Shown here one piece after another: positions 55,534 through 63,394 of a stretch of DNA of 64,000 bases. Within the stretch, counting starts at the first letter, position 1; each line of letters opens with the position of its first letter. The notes under the pieces are model-generated. The model saw nothing but the letters and a program-made list of their open reading frames with translations. It was not told where the DNA came from and did no database searches. Source of the stretch: Alkalitalea saponilacus (lineage in GTDB: Bacteria; Bacteroidota; Bacteroidia; Bacteroidales; Marinilabiliaceae); the NCBI RefSeq assembly GCF_900168165.1, contig NZ_FUYV01000010.1, forward strand, positions 1 to 64,000. The letters are read 5' to 3'. The position numbers and the translations under genes were made by a program.

Positions 55534-56075
55534 TACCTTGTCACCCTTCCCCCTTTTCTACCGTCCTCCGCTTTCCGCTTTCCGCTTTCCGTTTTCCGCT
55601 TTCCGCTTTCCGCTTTCCGCTTTCCGCTTTCCGTTTTCCGCTTTCCGTTTTCCGCTTTCCGTTTTCCGCTTTCCGTTTGTTTTATTAACGATATTTCATT
55701 GGCTTTTATGAGGGCTGTGACTTCAGTTCCAATCTCAAGTTCCAGTGATTTTACCGAACGGGTGGTAATGGCTGAATGTATGGTGAAACTACCAAATCTT
55801 AATTCGACTACGCTTAACAGTTCTCCGAGGTTGATGTTGGTCACTTTGCATGGGAATCGGTTTCTTAAACTGATTTTTCCGGATAACCGAACAGCGATGG
55901 AAAGCTCCGACTCTTTAAATACCGCGAGGACATCGGCTCCCGGCGAAAGCCATACGGGCAGCTCCTCAGCATCCACAATCAGGGCCGATAAGGAACAACC
56001 TCCTGTTTCTAAATCAACCAGAGCGATGCCACCTGAGGTGGTGATGTTTATAATTTTTGCTGGTATTTTGTTCAT
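55533..56075 (-). CDS. ModG-like double-Mop molybdate-binding protein with repeat-derived tail
   Basis: 180 residues. Two tandem Mop/TOBE domains (about 3-66 and 70-135; each begins with NxI(K)xI or NRFPCKVTNI and contains an SAL/SAI element) bind molybdate oligomerically, buffering Mo inside the cell. From about residue 137 the protein runs into a heptanucleotide microsatellite translated as repeats of SGKRKAE/SGKRKTE, giving a very basic tail of about 45 residues. The tail probably arose by expansion of the repeat through an older stop. First gene of a modG-modB-modC group. Confidence 0.85.
   Translation of the reverse strand: MNKIPAKIINITTSGGIALVDLETGGCSLSALIVDAEELPVWLSPGADVLAVFKESELSIAVRLSGKISLRNRFPCKVTNINLGELLSVVELRFGSFTIHSAITTRSVKSLELEIGTEVTALIKANEISLIKQTESGKRKAENGKRKTESGKRKAESGKRKTESGKRKAEDGRKGGRVTR
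55568..55679. repeat. 16-copy heptanucleotide microsatellite
   Basis: Fifteen full CCGCTTT or CCGTTTT units in exact 7-base phase plus a sixteenth ending CCGTTTG. Because 7 is not a multiple of 3, all three frames of the tract read the same residue cycle, and a one-unit slip would change only what follows. It forms the 3' part of the ModG-like gene. Confidence 0.92.
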
Positions 56076-56122
56076 TTTTCAATTTTTAGATTAACGCAAG
56101 ACTATCAGTTCATTTTAAGAGA

Positions 56123-56295
56123 CTGTTTAATTTTAATCTGTTTTAAATATTTTTATCTCGGATTCTATCGGATAAACCGATAGTCAAGATTAAACTGAAA
56201 ATCTGGCATGTATAGTCGTCTTTCTCAACGTCTCTATCTGTGTATATTATAACCCCGATTTTATCGGGACGTATTTTAAAACTAAATTTAAACAG
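56123..56295 (+). mobile_element. MITE-like element, copy B
   Basis: 173 bp from CTGTTTAATTTTA to TAAATTTAAACAG. It aligns by eye to the reverse complement of copy A at 32285-32466, sharing CCGATAG(T/A)CAAGATTAAAC and TCGTCTTTCTCAAC in the same order. Non-coding. Confidence 0.65.
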
Positions 56296-56342
56296 TTGCT
56301 AAGATGTCAGGGCTACACCCCTTAAAACAATAGCATTATCTA

Positions 56343-56609
56343 TTTCTACGAAGATATTAGGGCTACGCCCCTATTTCTTCGTGATGAGCTTACTAAGCAA
56401 CTGTTTAAGTTTCATTCTTTGGGCTGTTTTTTTGTCTTGAGCCATTCTATTTCGTCAAAATCTCTTCAAATAGCGGTGCTATTATCGCCCATTTTGACTT
56501 GGACCTAGAATCCCACCTAGCGGGAAAAACTCAATTCTTTAAAAACACCCTCCAAAAACTAAAATTAAACAGATTCTAAGGGGCGTTAGCCCTGTAATCT
56601 TCGTAGAAA
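56343..56609. mobile_element. MITE-like unit C framed by inverted GGGCTACGCCCC repeats
   Basis: The core 56401-56572 starts CTGTTTAAGTTT and ends AAAATTAAACAG, so it has the same kind of ends and the same size as copies A and B, but its interior differs. On each side lie inverted copies of a 30-base unit (TTTCTACGAAGAT ... AGGGCTACGCCCCT) at 56343-56372 and 56579-56609, which suggests a core inserted into an older palindrome. Confidence 0.5.
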
Positions 56610-56818
56610 AACAATTATTTATAGAGCATTAGGGGCGTAGCCCTGATATCTAAATTTTCCTGTTGTGAAAAATAAAATACTAACCACAGAGAACATCCCA
56701 AATCCCTTGTCATTTCTACCATCGGGAGAAATCTATATATTTGATTAGGACAATAATAATTTAAATTTAGTGTTTACTGCTATTCCATAATTTACAGTCA
56801 TTCCATGACTTACGTCCA

Positions 56819-57619
56819 TTACATAAAGTCATCGGATGACCTCTTTTCACGATTTATATATCGTCGTGTTGTTCGTTCCGGCAATTCAAAGCCATACTTT
56901 TCTAAAATTGTGATGGCAGGTGGTGATGATATGTATCTGGCAAAATCATGTGCCAAAGCGTTATCTTTGGCACGGTTCAAAATCACAAACCCCTGTTGTA
57001 AAGAGTTGTGAGTGCCATCATCTATTAAATAATAATTTCCTTTAGTTTGCATGTTTGGTGACATAACGAGTGCTAACGCCAATATCCCTATCTGTGCATT
57101 TCCTGTAAGGCAAAACTGAGCTGCCTGCGATATGTTTTCACCGTAAATGAGTTGCGACTTAACTTTGTCATAAAGTCCCATATATGTTAAAGCTTCCACA
57201 GCTCTTTCGCCGTATGGAGCATGTGATGGGTTAGCGATTGCAATTCTGGCTCTGGAATTTTCTGACAATACAGAAAAGCCTTTACTAACATCAATTGAAG
57301 AGCTCCACAGAGCAATTCGGCCAATGGCGTACAACGTTGGCTCATGAACGGTTAGTCCCGCTTCATAAAGCCTTTGTGGATATGATATGTCAGCAGAGAA
57401 GTATATATCATAAGGCGCACCACCGTTGGAAATTTGAGTGTAAGCATTGCCGGATGAGCCGTAAATAACCTCCAGGTTGACATTGGGGTGTTCGCTTTTG
57501 TAAGCAGCCACAATCTCGTCCATGGCAAAGCGCAAATCTGCCGCGGCAGCAATTCGTACTCTTTGTGCATGGCCGGTTATGCACAAAATCAAAAGCAATA
57601 TGGTGGGTATGATTCTCAT
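56819..57619 (-). CDS. modA: Molybdate-binding periplasmic protein ModA
   Basis: 266 residues. Signal peptide to about residue 19 (TGHA-QR). Family motifs: AAAADLRFAMDEI near the mature N-terminus, GSSGNAYTQISNGAP-like oxyanion-binding segment (GSSG..YTQI), DIYFSAD, and ANPSHAPYGERAVEAL. It delivers molybdate to ModBC. It is separated from modB-modC by the repeat block, so it is probably on its own transcript with the upstream regulator genes. The last ~15 residues are Arg/Lys/Asp-rich and atypical. Confidence 0.93.
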   Translation of the reverse strand: MRIIPTILLLILCITGHAQRVRIAAAADLRFAMDEIVAAYKSEHPNVNLEVIYGSSGNAYTQISNGGAPYDIYFSADISYPQRLYEAGLTVHEPTLYAIGRIALWSSSIDVSKGFSVLSENSRARIAIANPSHAPYGERAVEALTYMGLYDKVKSQLIYGENISQAAQFCLTGNAQIGILALALVMSPNMQTKGNYYLIDDGTHNSLQQGFVILNRAKDNALAHDFARYISSPPAITILEKYGFELPERTTRRYINREKRSSDDFM

Positions 57620-57627
57620 GTTATTAT

Positions 57628-58113
57628 TTATCTAAACCTGTCATCGGAGCGCAGTTGGTTTGGTGTTGAATTTTTACTCTTTTCAAGCCATCCCGATTGA
57701 ACGTTTTCTCTATGGTCAAATTGCGGGTGAAATGGTTTTATGTCAATCAACGGACTTCCGTTCAGCATATCTACTTGTTCTATGTGGATGATGTTATTTT
57801 CGATGCCGGTAAGCCGCACTGTTGAAATGCCAATGGCATTTGGCCTTTTGGGTGCTCTGGTGGCAAAAACACCATGCTGTGCTGTATCCAAAAAAGGTGT
57901 TGTCACCAGTTCAAACCCATCTGCTTTATGAAAGTGATAGAGCAGGGTGATGTGTGAAAATCCATCCAGGTCTTTAAGGCCCGGCTCAAATTCGGGCAGT
58001 AACTCAATGTGTCCTTTAACTCCATCGGCAGCAATGGCTTGTATGGGCATGTCGCTGATGTTGTTATGTGGAGTAAATATTTTTCCTATTGGATTTAAGG
58101 TGATTGTTTCCAT
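57628..58113 (-). CDS. TrmO/TsaA-family (UPF0066) protein
   Basis: 161 residues with the UPF0066 core: NPIGKIFTPH at the start, FSHITLLYHFHKA, FATRAPKRPNAIG and, near residue 110-135, LNGSPLIDIKPFHPQFD. TrmO methylates the t6A base of tRNA with SAM. Homologues are also often found among molybdenum and nitrogen-fixation genes, where the role is unclear. Here it sits 8 bases upstream of modA and just after the ModE-like gene. Confidence 0.85.
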   Translation of the reverse strand: METITLNPIGKIFTPHNNISDMPIQAIAADGVKGHIELLPEFEPGLKDLDGFSHITLLYHFHKADGFELVTTPFLDTAQHGVFATRAPKRPNAIGISTVRLTGIENNIIHIEQVDMLNGSPLIDIKPFHPQFDHRENVQSGWLEKSKNSTPNQLRSDDRFR

Positions 58114-58171
58114 AATATTGCGATTTTTGTTACCGATATAAATAATTAAAGATAACGCATATTAAAAAAAA

Positions 58172-58504
58172 TCACAGAGTGATTTCTACGTTTAGCTTTT
58201 GTACAAGAGCGATAACATGGGCTTCTATGTAGTTGAACTCCTTTATAACACCTTTCCCATAAACAGAAAGTTGAGCACCACCGCCGTTAATACCTCCTCG
58301 TTGTTTAATAACCAACGGTTGTGGCGCGATGCTATTCATTTCATCAATCATATTCCATGCATGCTGATATGAAATTTTTAATTGTTTTGCAGCACTGCTA
58401 AGGCTACCTCGATGATTAATCTCATTCAGCAACGAAGTTTTCTGATGGTTTAAATAGATGGCTCCGTTTTTCCTGATGTTTATATGGCATTCAATCTCAA
58501 TCAT
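58172..58504 (-). CDS. ModE-like HTH protein lacking molybdate-binding domains
   Basis: 110 residues from ATG 58504, chosen because it overlaps the Mop gene's stop (ATGATTGA); the frame is open further upstream. It has the ModE N-terminal winged HTH: LLNEINHRGSLSSAAKQLKISYQHAWNMIDEMN and GGINGGGAQLS. Full ModE adds two Mop domains that sense molybdate, which are absent here. The Mop domain is encoded by the gene directly upstream, so sensing may be provided in trans. It likely regulates the mod/nif genes. Confidence 0.85.
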   Translation of the reverse strand: MIEIECHINIRKNGAIYLNHQKTSLLNEINHRGSLSSAAKQLKISYQHAWNMIDEMNSIAPQPLVIKQRGGINGGGAQLSVYGKGVIKEFNYIEAHVIALVQKLNVEITL

Positions 58505-58760
58505 GGTTTTTGCATCCACATTTACTCTCTTTGCCTTCTGATTTGCAATCGCAAGGGGTACCAATGATTACTTCGGTTGACTTAATTACCGCAATGGCGT
58601 CAACACCGGGCTTTAACTCCAAATCAGCGATGGCATCTTTGGATATAATGGCAGAAATGATGTTGCCACTTCCTAAATCCATCACGACTTTTGAAGTTAT
58701 CAGACCTTCTTCCACTGTTACTATTTTCCCTTTGAGTTGATTTCTGGCACTTAGTTTCAT
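58497..58760 (-). CDS. Molbindin-like Mop protein with Cys-rich tail
   Basis: 87 residues. Residues 1-68 are one Mop/TOBE domain (MKLSARNQLKGKIVTVEEG; later AIVSKxAI-like SAIISKDAI and VIKSTEVIIG), normally a hexameric molybdate store. The last ~18 residues are CDCKSEGKESKCGCKNHD with four Cys, absent from ordinary molbindins and able to bind a metal. It overlaps the ModE-like gene by 8 bases and lies 19 bases after nifV. Confidence 0.88.
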   Translation of the reverse strand: MKLSARNQLKGKIVTVEEGLITSKVVMDLGSGNIISAIISKDAIADLELKPGVDAIAVIKSTEVIIGTPCDCKSEGKESKCGCKNHD

Positions 58761-58779
58761 GTTGTTTGTTTTTAGTTGT

Positions 58780-59994
58780 TTAGTATTTCACCCAATCCTC
58801 TTCAATCTGATTTAAGGAAGTACGCATCAAAACCACAGGGTTTTCTGTTAGTGAATCAGATTTTTCATGAAGCAACTGGTTGTAAATGTCCATTAGTTCT
58901 ATTTCGGAGATGGCTTCTTTGAATTGTTCTGACTGTTCTTTCAATCGGTTTAGTATTTCATTGCAGAAATCCTCGGATATTTCGATTTGCAGATTATTAA
59001 AAAAATGATATATGCTGGTTTTGCCACTGTGTTTTCCAAATACAAAGGGAATGTCCTCCCGGCCAATGGATTCGGCGTTTATCAGTTGATATGAATTCCT
59101 GTCGCGGATGATTGAAGCGGTATGAATACCGCTTTCGTGCGCCAGAACCATCTTTCCTGTGATGGGCTTTGCCGGATGTATTGGTCGGTTTGATGTTTTT
59201 GCCACCATTTCGCTTAACTGATAGAACATAGTTGTATCTAATCCGCAAGGAATCTGTTCGCCAACCTCAAAAGCCATAACCACCTCTTCCAGAGCTGCAT
59301 TTCCGGCTCTTTCACCAAGTCCGTTTACCGTCACGCTGAAGCTTTGAACCCCTGCGTCAAAGGCAGAAAGAATGTTTGCCGTAGCCATTCCCAAATCATT
59401 GTGTGCATGAAATTCAAAAGGCACACCGGGGTTGTTTTTCACGATGTTTGAAAGTTGTCTGGCGGTTTGTTTTGGTGTTAATGTTCCCACGGTATCGGCC
59501 ATTCGGATGCGTGCTGCACCGCAATCTTTAGCTATGGAGACGAATTCATTCAGGAAAGATGCTTCGCAACGCGAAGCATCTTGTGCTCCTACGGTTACAA
59601 ATGAAAACAGCTCTAATGCCATTGACAAAAGGTTTTTAACAGAATCGATAACCCATCGCTGGTCTTTTTGCATGCATTTTAAAAGAATATCTGATACCGG
59701 GAACGAGATGTGTACGCCGTCTGTTCCACAGCGGGATGCAGCCATAATATCGTCGGGAGTGGCTCTACACCATGCAGTGGTAATAAAGCCAAATCCGGAA
59801 GAGCAGAGGTATCTTATCTCGTTGATTTCTTTATCTCCCATGGCAGGGGTTCCTATCTCAACTTCTGTGATTCCTGTTCTGTCGAGCAAATGGCAAATGG
59901 CCATTTTTTCCGCCAGAGTGAACGCTACTCCCGGAGCTTGTTCTCCATCCCTCAGGGTGGTGTCAATGAAATGTGGTGCATGTTTTTTCGTCAT
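58780..59994 (-). CDS. nifV: Homocitrate synthase NifV
   Basis: 404 residues, of the alpha-isopropylmalate/homocitrate synthase family: DTTLRDGEQAPGV at residues 12-24 (metal Asp and catalytic Arg), EFHAHNDLGMATAN with the metal His pair, and NGLGERAGNAALEEVV. It condenses acetyl-CoA with 2-oxoglutarate to homocitrate, the organic ligand of FeMo-cofactor. The lack of a LeuA regulatory domain and the nif setting favour NifV over LeuA. Its leader holds a compact predicted RNA structure. Confidence 0.93.
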   Translation of the reverse strand: MTKKHAPHFIDTTLRDGEQAPGVAFTLAEKMAICHLLDRTGITEVEIGTPAMGDKEINEIRYLCSSGFGFITTAWCRATPDDIMAASRCGTDGVHISFPVSDILLKCMQKDQRWVIDSVKNLLSMALELFSFVTVGAQDASRCEASFLNEFVSIAKDCGAARIRMADTVGTLTPKQTARQLSNIVKNNPGVPFEFHAHNDLGMATANILSAFDAGVQSFSVTVNGLGERAGNAALEEVVMAFEVGEQIPCGLDTTMFYQLSEMVAKTSNRPIHPAKPITGKMVLAHESGIHTASIIRDRNSYQLINAESIGREDIPFVFGKHSGKTSIYHFFNNLQIEISEDFCNEILNRLKEQSEQFKEAISEIELMDIYNQLLHEKSDSLTENPVVLMRTSLNQIEEDWVKY

Positions 59995-60016
59995 AAGTTG
60001 TTTCGGTTTAGTAAAA

Positions 60017-60119
60017 ACCTTCGCGGGTTATTCCGGATTGCTTATTTGCCGGCGCCAGAAAAAAGCATCACTACCGCGCTCTGCCATGAAACAGAGCCGG
60101 AACAATTATCCGCGAAGGT
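60017..60119 (-). ncRNA. Candidate structured RNA in the nifV leader
   Basis: ACCTTCGCGG (60017-60026) pairs exactly with CCGCGAAGGT (60110-60119). Within it TTCCGG (60031-60036) pairs with CCGGAA (60097-60102). Inside are two further hairpins: TGCTT/AAGCA (60039-60043 with 60063-60067) and GCTCTG/CAGAGC (60078-60083 with 60092-60097). This multi-stem fold fills nearly all of the 134 bases between the ferredoxin stop and the nifV start. It may be a riboswitch, an RNA-processing site or a palindromic repeat. I match it to no family I can recall. Confidence 0.55.
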
Positions 60120-60128
60120 AATTTTGGG

Positions 60129-60437
60129 TTAATCGGATATGAGATACTTCTCGCATGCCTCTCCTTCCTCAAGTGCATCCAGAATTTCATCTATGGCTTC
60201 TTCGGAATCAACTTTTCCATACCAAAAATTATTGGGATGAATGACGATGACCGGTCCTTCGGTACAAACATTGAGGCATCCGGTGGTGGAAACGGCCACG
60301 TCAAGACCGCGGTCGGAGGACTCTTCGGTGATGTATTGAAGCAGGTTGGCAGCTCCTTTTTTATTACAGGCTCCCTGTGCGTCGCCGGCAACACGGAATG
60401 AATTGCAGACGAGAATGTGGAAATCAGGTTTTTTCAT
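60129..60437 (-). CDS. Thioredoxin-like [2Fe-2S] ferredoxin of the nif cluster
   Basis: 102 residues. Cysteines at about 10 and 23 (VCNSFRVAGDAQGACNKKG) and later in STTGCLNVCTEGP form the CX12C...CX3C pattern of thioredoxin-fold 2Fe-2S ferredoxins. GPVIVIHPNNFWYGKV closes the domain. Such ferredoxins are common companions of nifB and donate or accept electrons during cofactor assembly or to nitrogenase. Confidence 0.9.
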   Translation of the reverse strand: MKKPDFHILVCNSFRVAGDAQGACNKKGAANLLQYITEESSDRGLDVAVSTTGCLNVCTEGPVIVIHPNNFWYGKVDSEEAIDEILDALEEGEACEKYLISD

Positions 60438-60438
60438 A

Positions 60439-60555
60439 GTTTATAGTTGTTTGTTTATAGTTTTGAGTTGATGGTTGATAGTTTATAGTTTTGAGTTGAT
60501 GGTTGATTGTTGAGGCATTGAACCATAAACCATCAACTATAAACTATAAACAAAT
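60439..60555. repeat. Phased heptanucleotide array between nifB and the ferredoxin gene
   Basis: Degenerate 7-bp units of GTTTATA/GTTGATG type run in unbroken phase. Around CATTGAA the array reverses to the complementary units CCATAAA/CTATAAA, so the two halves can pair. Non-coding. Confidence 0.85.
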
Positions 60556-60570
60556 ACTGTTGAACTGCTT

Positions 60571-61842
60571 TTATGCACATCCCTGAGCATTTCCTTTGCA
60601 GTTGCTTCCGCAACGAAAAGCGTCCTGTTTGGCAATGCTTCTGATTGGTTTGTGATTGTAAATTCCATCCAGGCCTTCATCTATGAGGCCGGTCATTTCT
60701 ATAATCCGGGTGCCACAACTGCTGATGATGGCTTTGGGGTTTTCACCTACTCCTGAAACCAAAAGTGCGCGACAATCTTTCATCAATCGGGCCATATCCA
60801 GCCAGCGGTTATCGCCGGTTCCGGCTTTCGGCGACTGGCGTTCTTCCACAAACTGAAAACCTTTGGGCGATTTGCGGAAGATGTAAAATGATTTAGCCTC
60901 TCCAAGGTGCATGTTTACCAGCAACCCCTCACGGGTTGCGACTGCTACGTATGGCCTTTCTTCTTCGGTAAAGGGTTCTCTTTTTGCAAATTCCTTCAAC
61001 ATAACATGTGTATCTTTTAAATCTTTTCCTAATAAACCGGCGGCATCGGCTCTGCATCTTGAGCAATGCGACATCAACTCTATATGTTCAGAAACCTGCA
61101 TGCGGGTTTTGAACACCATTTTGGAGTCGGGCTGCTGGAGGTTCTCAAATTCAGTTCCTTTTGTAGCTATCATGGGGATGCAATTGAACACATCGGCACC
61201 CAGTTCTGAACAAACACGAGCGACTTCTACAATGTGCTCGTCGTTGATGCCGGGCATGATTACTGAATTTATTTTTACGATAATCCCCTTTCCTTTTAAA
61301 GCCGGAATGCATTTTAGCTGTTGCTCAAGCAACACCTCAGCTCCCTCGATTCCACGGTAAACTTTTTTGTTAAAACGTACCCACTTGTAAACCTTTGCTG
61401 TGATGGCAGGGTCAATGGCGTTGATGGTAATGGTGACGTGCGACACTCCAACTTTGGCCAGTTTGTCGATGTAGGGATAAAGGTTGAGACCGTTTGTGGA
61501 AACACAAAACAATTTGTCGGGATATTCAGCTTTGATGCGTTCCATGGTTTCCATGGTCTCTTCTGCATTGGCAAACGGGTCACCCGGCCCGGCAATTCCA
61601 ACAACCGAAAGATTGTCCAGCTTGTCTTCCAATGCACGGAAATATTCAAATGCCTGAAATGGCTTCAGAACGGTAGAAGTTACCCCCGGCCGACTTTCGT
61701 TTACACAATCAAACTGGCGGTTGCAATAGTTGCACTGAATGTTGCAGTTTGGAGCAACCGGCAAATGCACCCTGGCATGTGAATGCTTTGCTTCTTTATC
61801 GAAACAGGGGTGGGCAATATTTGTGTTGGTTTCTTTTGTCAT
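60571..61842 (-). CDS. nifB: Nitrogenase cofactor biosynthesis protein NifB
   Basis: 423 residues from ATG 61842 (MTKETNTNIAHPCFD). Radical SAM cluster CxxxCxxC is in APNCNIQCNYCNRQFDC (about 38-50), and GIAGPGDPFAN follows. From about 300 on is a NifX/NafY-type cofactor-carrier domain (VAVATREGLLVNMHLGEA) ending in a Cys-rich CGSNCKGNAQGCA. NifB builds the 8Fe-9S-C NifB-co core from SAM and FeS clusters. Fusion with the NifX domain is the usual long form. The alternative start 33 bases up lies in the heptamer spacer. Confidence 0.95.
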   Translation of the reverse strand: MTKETNTNIAHPCFDKEAKHSHARVHLPVAPNCNIQCNYCNRQFDCVNESRPGVTSTVLKPFQAFEYFRALEDKLDNLSVVGIAGPGDPFANAEETMETMERIKAEYPDKLFCVSTNGLNLYPYIDKLAKVGVSHVTITINAIDPAITAKVYKWVRFNKKVYRGIEGAEVLLEQQLKCIPALKGKGIIVKINSVIMPGINDEHIVEVARVCSELGADVFNCIPMIATKGTEFENLQQPDSKMVFKTRMQVSEHIELMSHCSRCRADAAGLLGKDLKDTHVMLKEFAKREPFTEEERPYVAVATREGLLVNMHLGEAKSFYIFRKSPKGFQFVEERQSPKAGTGDNRWLDMARLMKDCRALLVSGVGENPKAIISSCGTRIIEMTGLIDEGLDGIYNHKPIRSIAKQDAFRCGSNCKGNAQGCA

Positions 61843-61857
61843 GGCTGTTTTTTTTAA

Positions 61858-61996
61858 ATTATGGAGACCGGACATCGGAGACCGGAAAATGGAAGACCAG
61901 GGTTAATTAAATAATTTTTTCATTCTTCAGGTTTTTTCCGGTTTCCGTCCTCCGGTCTCCCGTTTCCGTCTTCCTGTTTCCCTTCTCCTGTCTCCG
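61858..61996. repeat. Phased heptanucleotide array between nifN and nifB
   Basis: Right part: 7-bp units of TTTCCGT/TCTCCGG type ending next to the nifN stop. Left part: the complementary GACCGGA/CATCGGA units. The halves, separated by an AT-rich core near 61905-61925, form a long imperfect inverted repeat. Confidence 0.8.
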
Positions 61997-63382
61997 TTAT
62001 ATATACTTATACCCAACCGGGCTGTTTTCCTGTTTGTATTCTATCAGAGCGTTTACTATCCGGTCGAAAAGCTCCTGAGTCCCCCGATAGCCTATGTGAT
62101 GCATACGTGACGCTCCAAATCTGTCGTGTATGGGAAACCCGATTCTGATGATGGGGATTTTCATTTCACGGGCTATGTAATATCCTTTGCTGTTACCAAT
62201 CATAATGTCGGGTTTGAGTTCCTGCATCATTTCACGCATGGTGGCGAAATCGGAGCCATCAGCAAAAATTGTTTCATCGCTTTGTTCTGTGATTTCATTC
62301 ATGGCGCTTTTCATAACTCCACTGGAAGCACCGGAGGCAACCAACACCGGAATGATTCCAATCTCCTTTAGAAATGCTGAAATGGCGATGACAAAATCTT
62401 CCTCTCCATATACCACTGCTCGCTTTCCAAACACATATTTATGGGCATCCACGTAGGCATCTATCAATCTGCCACGTTCTTTAATGTGTTTTTCGGGAAC
62501 TGGCGATTTAGAGAATTCAGACAGTATATTCATGAATTTGTCAGAAGCATCAATCCCAATGGGCATGTTCAACTGATGGTTTGTAACCAACATTTTTTCC
62601 TGTAACCATTCACCGGCACTGTTAATTGAGCCATGCATGCTTTTCCCGCCGCGGTTAAAAACGGTTCCAAATTCAATGGAGGCATTTGCAGAGCCGGTTT
62701 TCTCCAGCTCCGGAATGGTCGTTCCTCCGGTGGGAATTAGTTGGTATTCATGCGTGTGTACGTTGTCGAGCGTTTCTGAATAGTCGGGAAAAATGGTGGC
62801 TTTTATACCTAAGTCGCTGCACAGTTCTTTGAGGTACCTGATGTCGGCCGGGGAAACAAATCCCGGAAACAGGTTGATATGTTCTCCTTTTTTCCCTTGT
62901 ATGGCAAAACGGGCTACTGCTGCTATGGCAGCCTGATGGAAACCATTCATGTGAGTGCCGCAATAACTTGGTGTGGCTACATTGAAGAAAAGCGGCTGGT
63001 GCTGGTTTTTCGTCTGCTCGGAATAGTCTCTGACAAGCGCATCTACATCTTCTCCAATGGTTTCACTCAGACAAGTGGAGGCTATTCCGATGACTGCGGG
63101 GCGATATTGCTGAATGATATTGTTTATGCCGGTTATAAAATTCTGTCCACCACCAAAAACCGCCGCTTCCTCGCTGAAATTTGTGGAAGCAATGTCCACC
63201 GGCTCCTTATAATGGCTAATCATATATCTGCGGATATAAGTACTGCAACCCTGAGAACCATGTATGAGCGGAACACACCCCTCGATACCTTTAAATACCA
63301 ATGAAGCTCCCAATGGGGCGCACAACTTACATGCATTCCGGGTGGAAGAGGTTGCTTTGTTTATGGTGGTTGAAGTTATCAT
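61997..63382 (-). CDS. nifN: FeMo-cofactor scaffold subunit NifN
   Basis: 461 residues from ATG 63382; a TTG 18 bases up is also in frame. Nitrogenase component-1 fold: NACKLCAPLGASLVFKGIEGCVPLIHGSQGCSTYIRRY holds the P-cluster-region-type Cys residues, and FGGGQNFITGI and STCLSETIGED follow. Positioned after nifE and before nifB. NifEN accepts NifB-co and matures it to FeMo-co with Mo and homocitrate. The sequence begins like NifN rather than NifK (short N-terminus, CKLCAPLGA). Confidence 0.93.
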   Translation of the reverse strand: MITSTTINKATSSTRNACKLCAPLGASLVFKGIEGCVPLIHGSQGCSTYIRRYMISHYKEPVDIASTNFSEEAAVFGGGQNFITGINNIIQQYRPAVIGIASTCLSETIGEDVDALVRDYSEQTKNQHQPLFFNVATPSYCGTHMNGFHQAAIAAVARFAIQGKKGEHINLFPGFVSPADIRYLKELCSDLGIKATIFPDYSETLDNVHTHEYQLIPTGGTTIPELEKTGSANASIEFGTVFNRGGKSMHGSINSAGEWLQEKMLVTNHQLNMPIGIDASDKFMNILSEFSKSPVPEKHIKERGRLIDAYVDAHKYVFGKRAVVYGEEDFVIAISAFLKEIGIIPVLVASGASSGVMKSAMNEITEQSDETIFADGSDFATMREMMQELKPDIMIGNSKGYYIAREMKIPIIRIGFPIHDRFGASRMHHIGYRGTQELFDRIVNALIEYKQENSPVGYKYI

Positions 63383-63394
63383 GGCGTTTTTTAT

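Larger units (their letters stand above)
56076..56818. other. 0.7-kb non-coding block of nested repeats
   Basis: No gene. It contains two MITE-like units (56123-56295 and 56401-56572) and four copies of a GGGCTACGCCCC-type palindrome at 56309, 56359, 56579 and 56631, the last two inverted. A short AACCACAGAGAACA word near 56685 resembles words at 7.66 and 52.06 kb. Confidence 0.65.

Noticed and set aside
55381-56094. 237-codon plus-strand ORF across the heptamer tract
   Set aside because: It is antisense to modB's start and the ModG-like gene; the repeat keeps all frames open and the product is low-complexity.
59432-60121. 229-codon plus-strand ORF over nifV
   Set aside because: Antisense shadow of nifV and its leader; no recognisable protein features.
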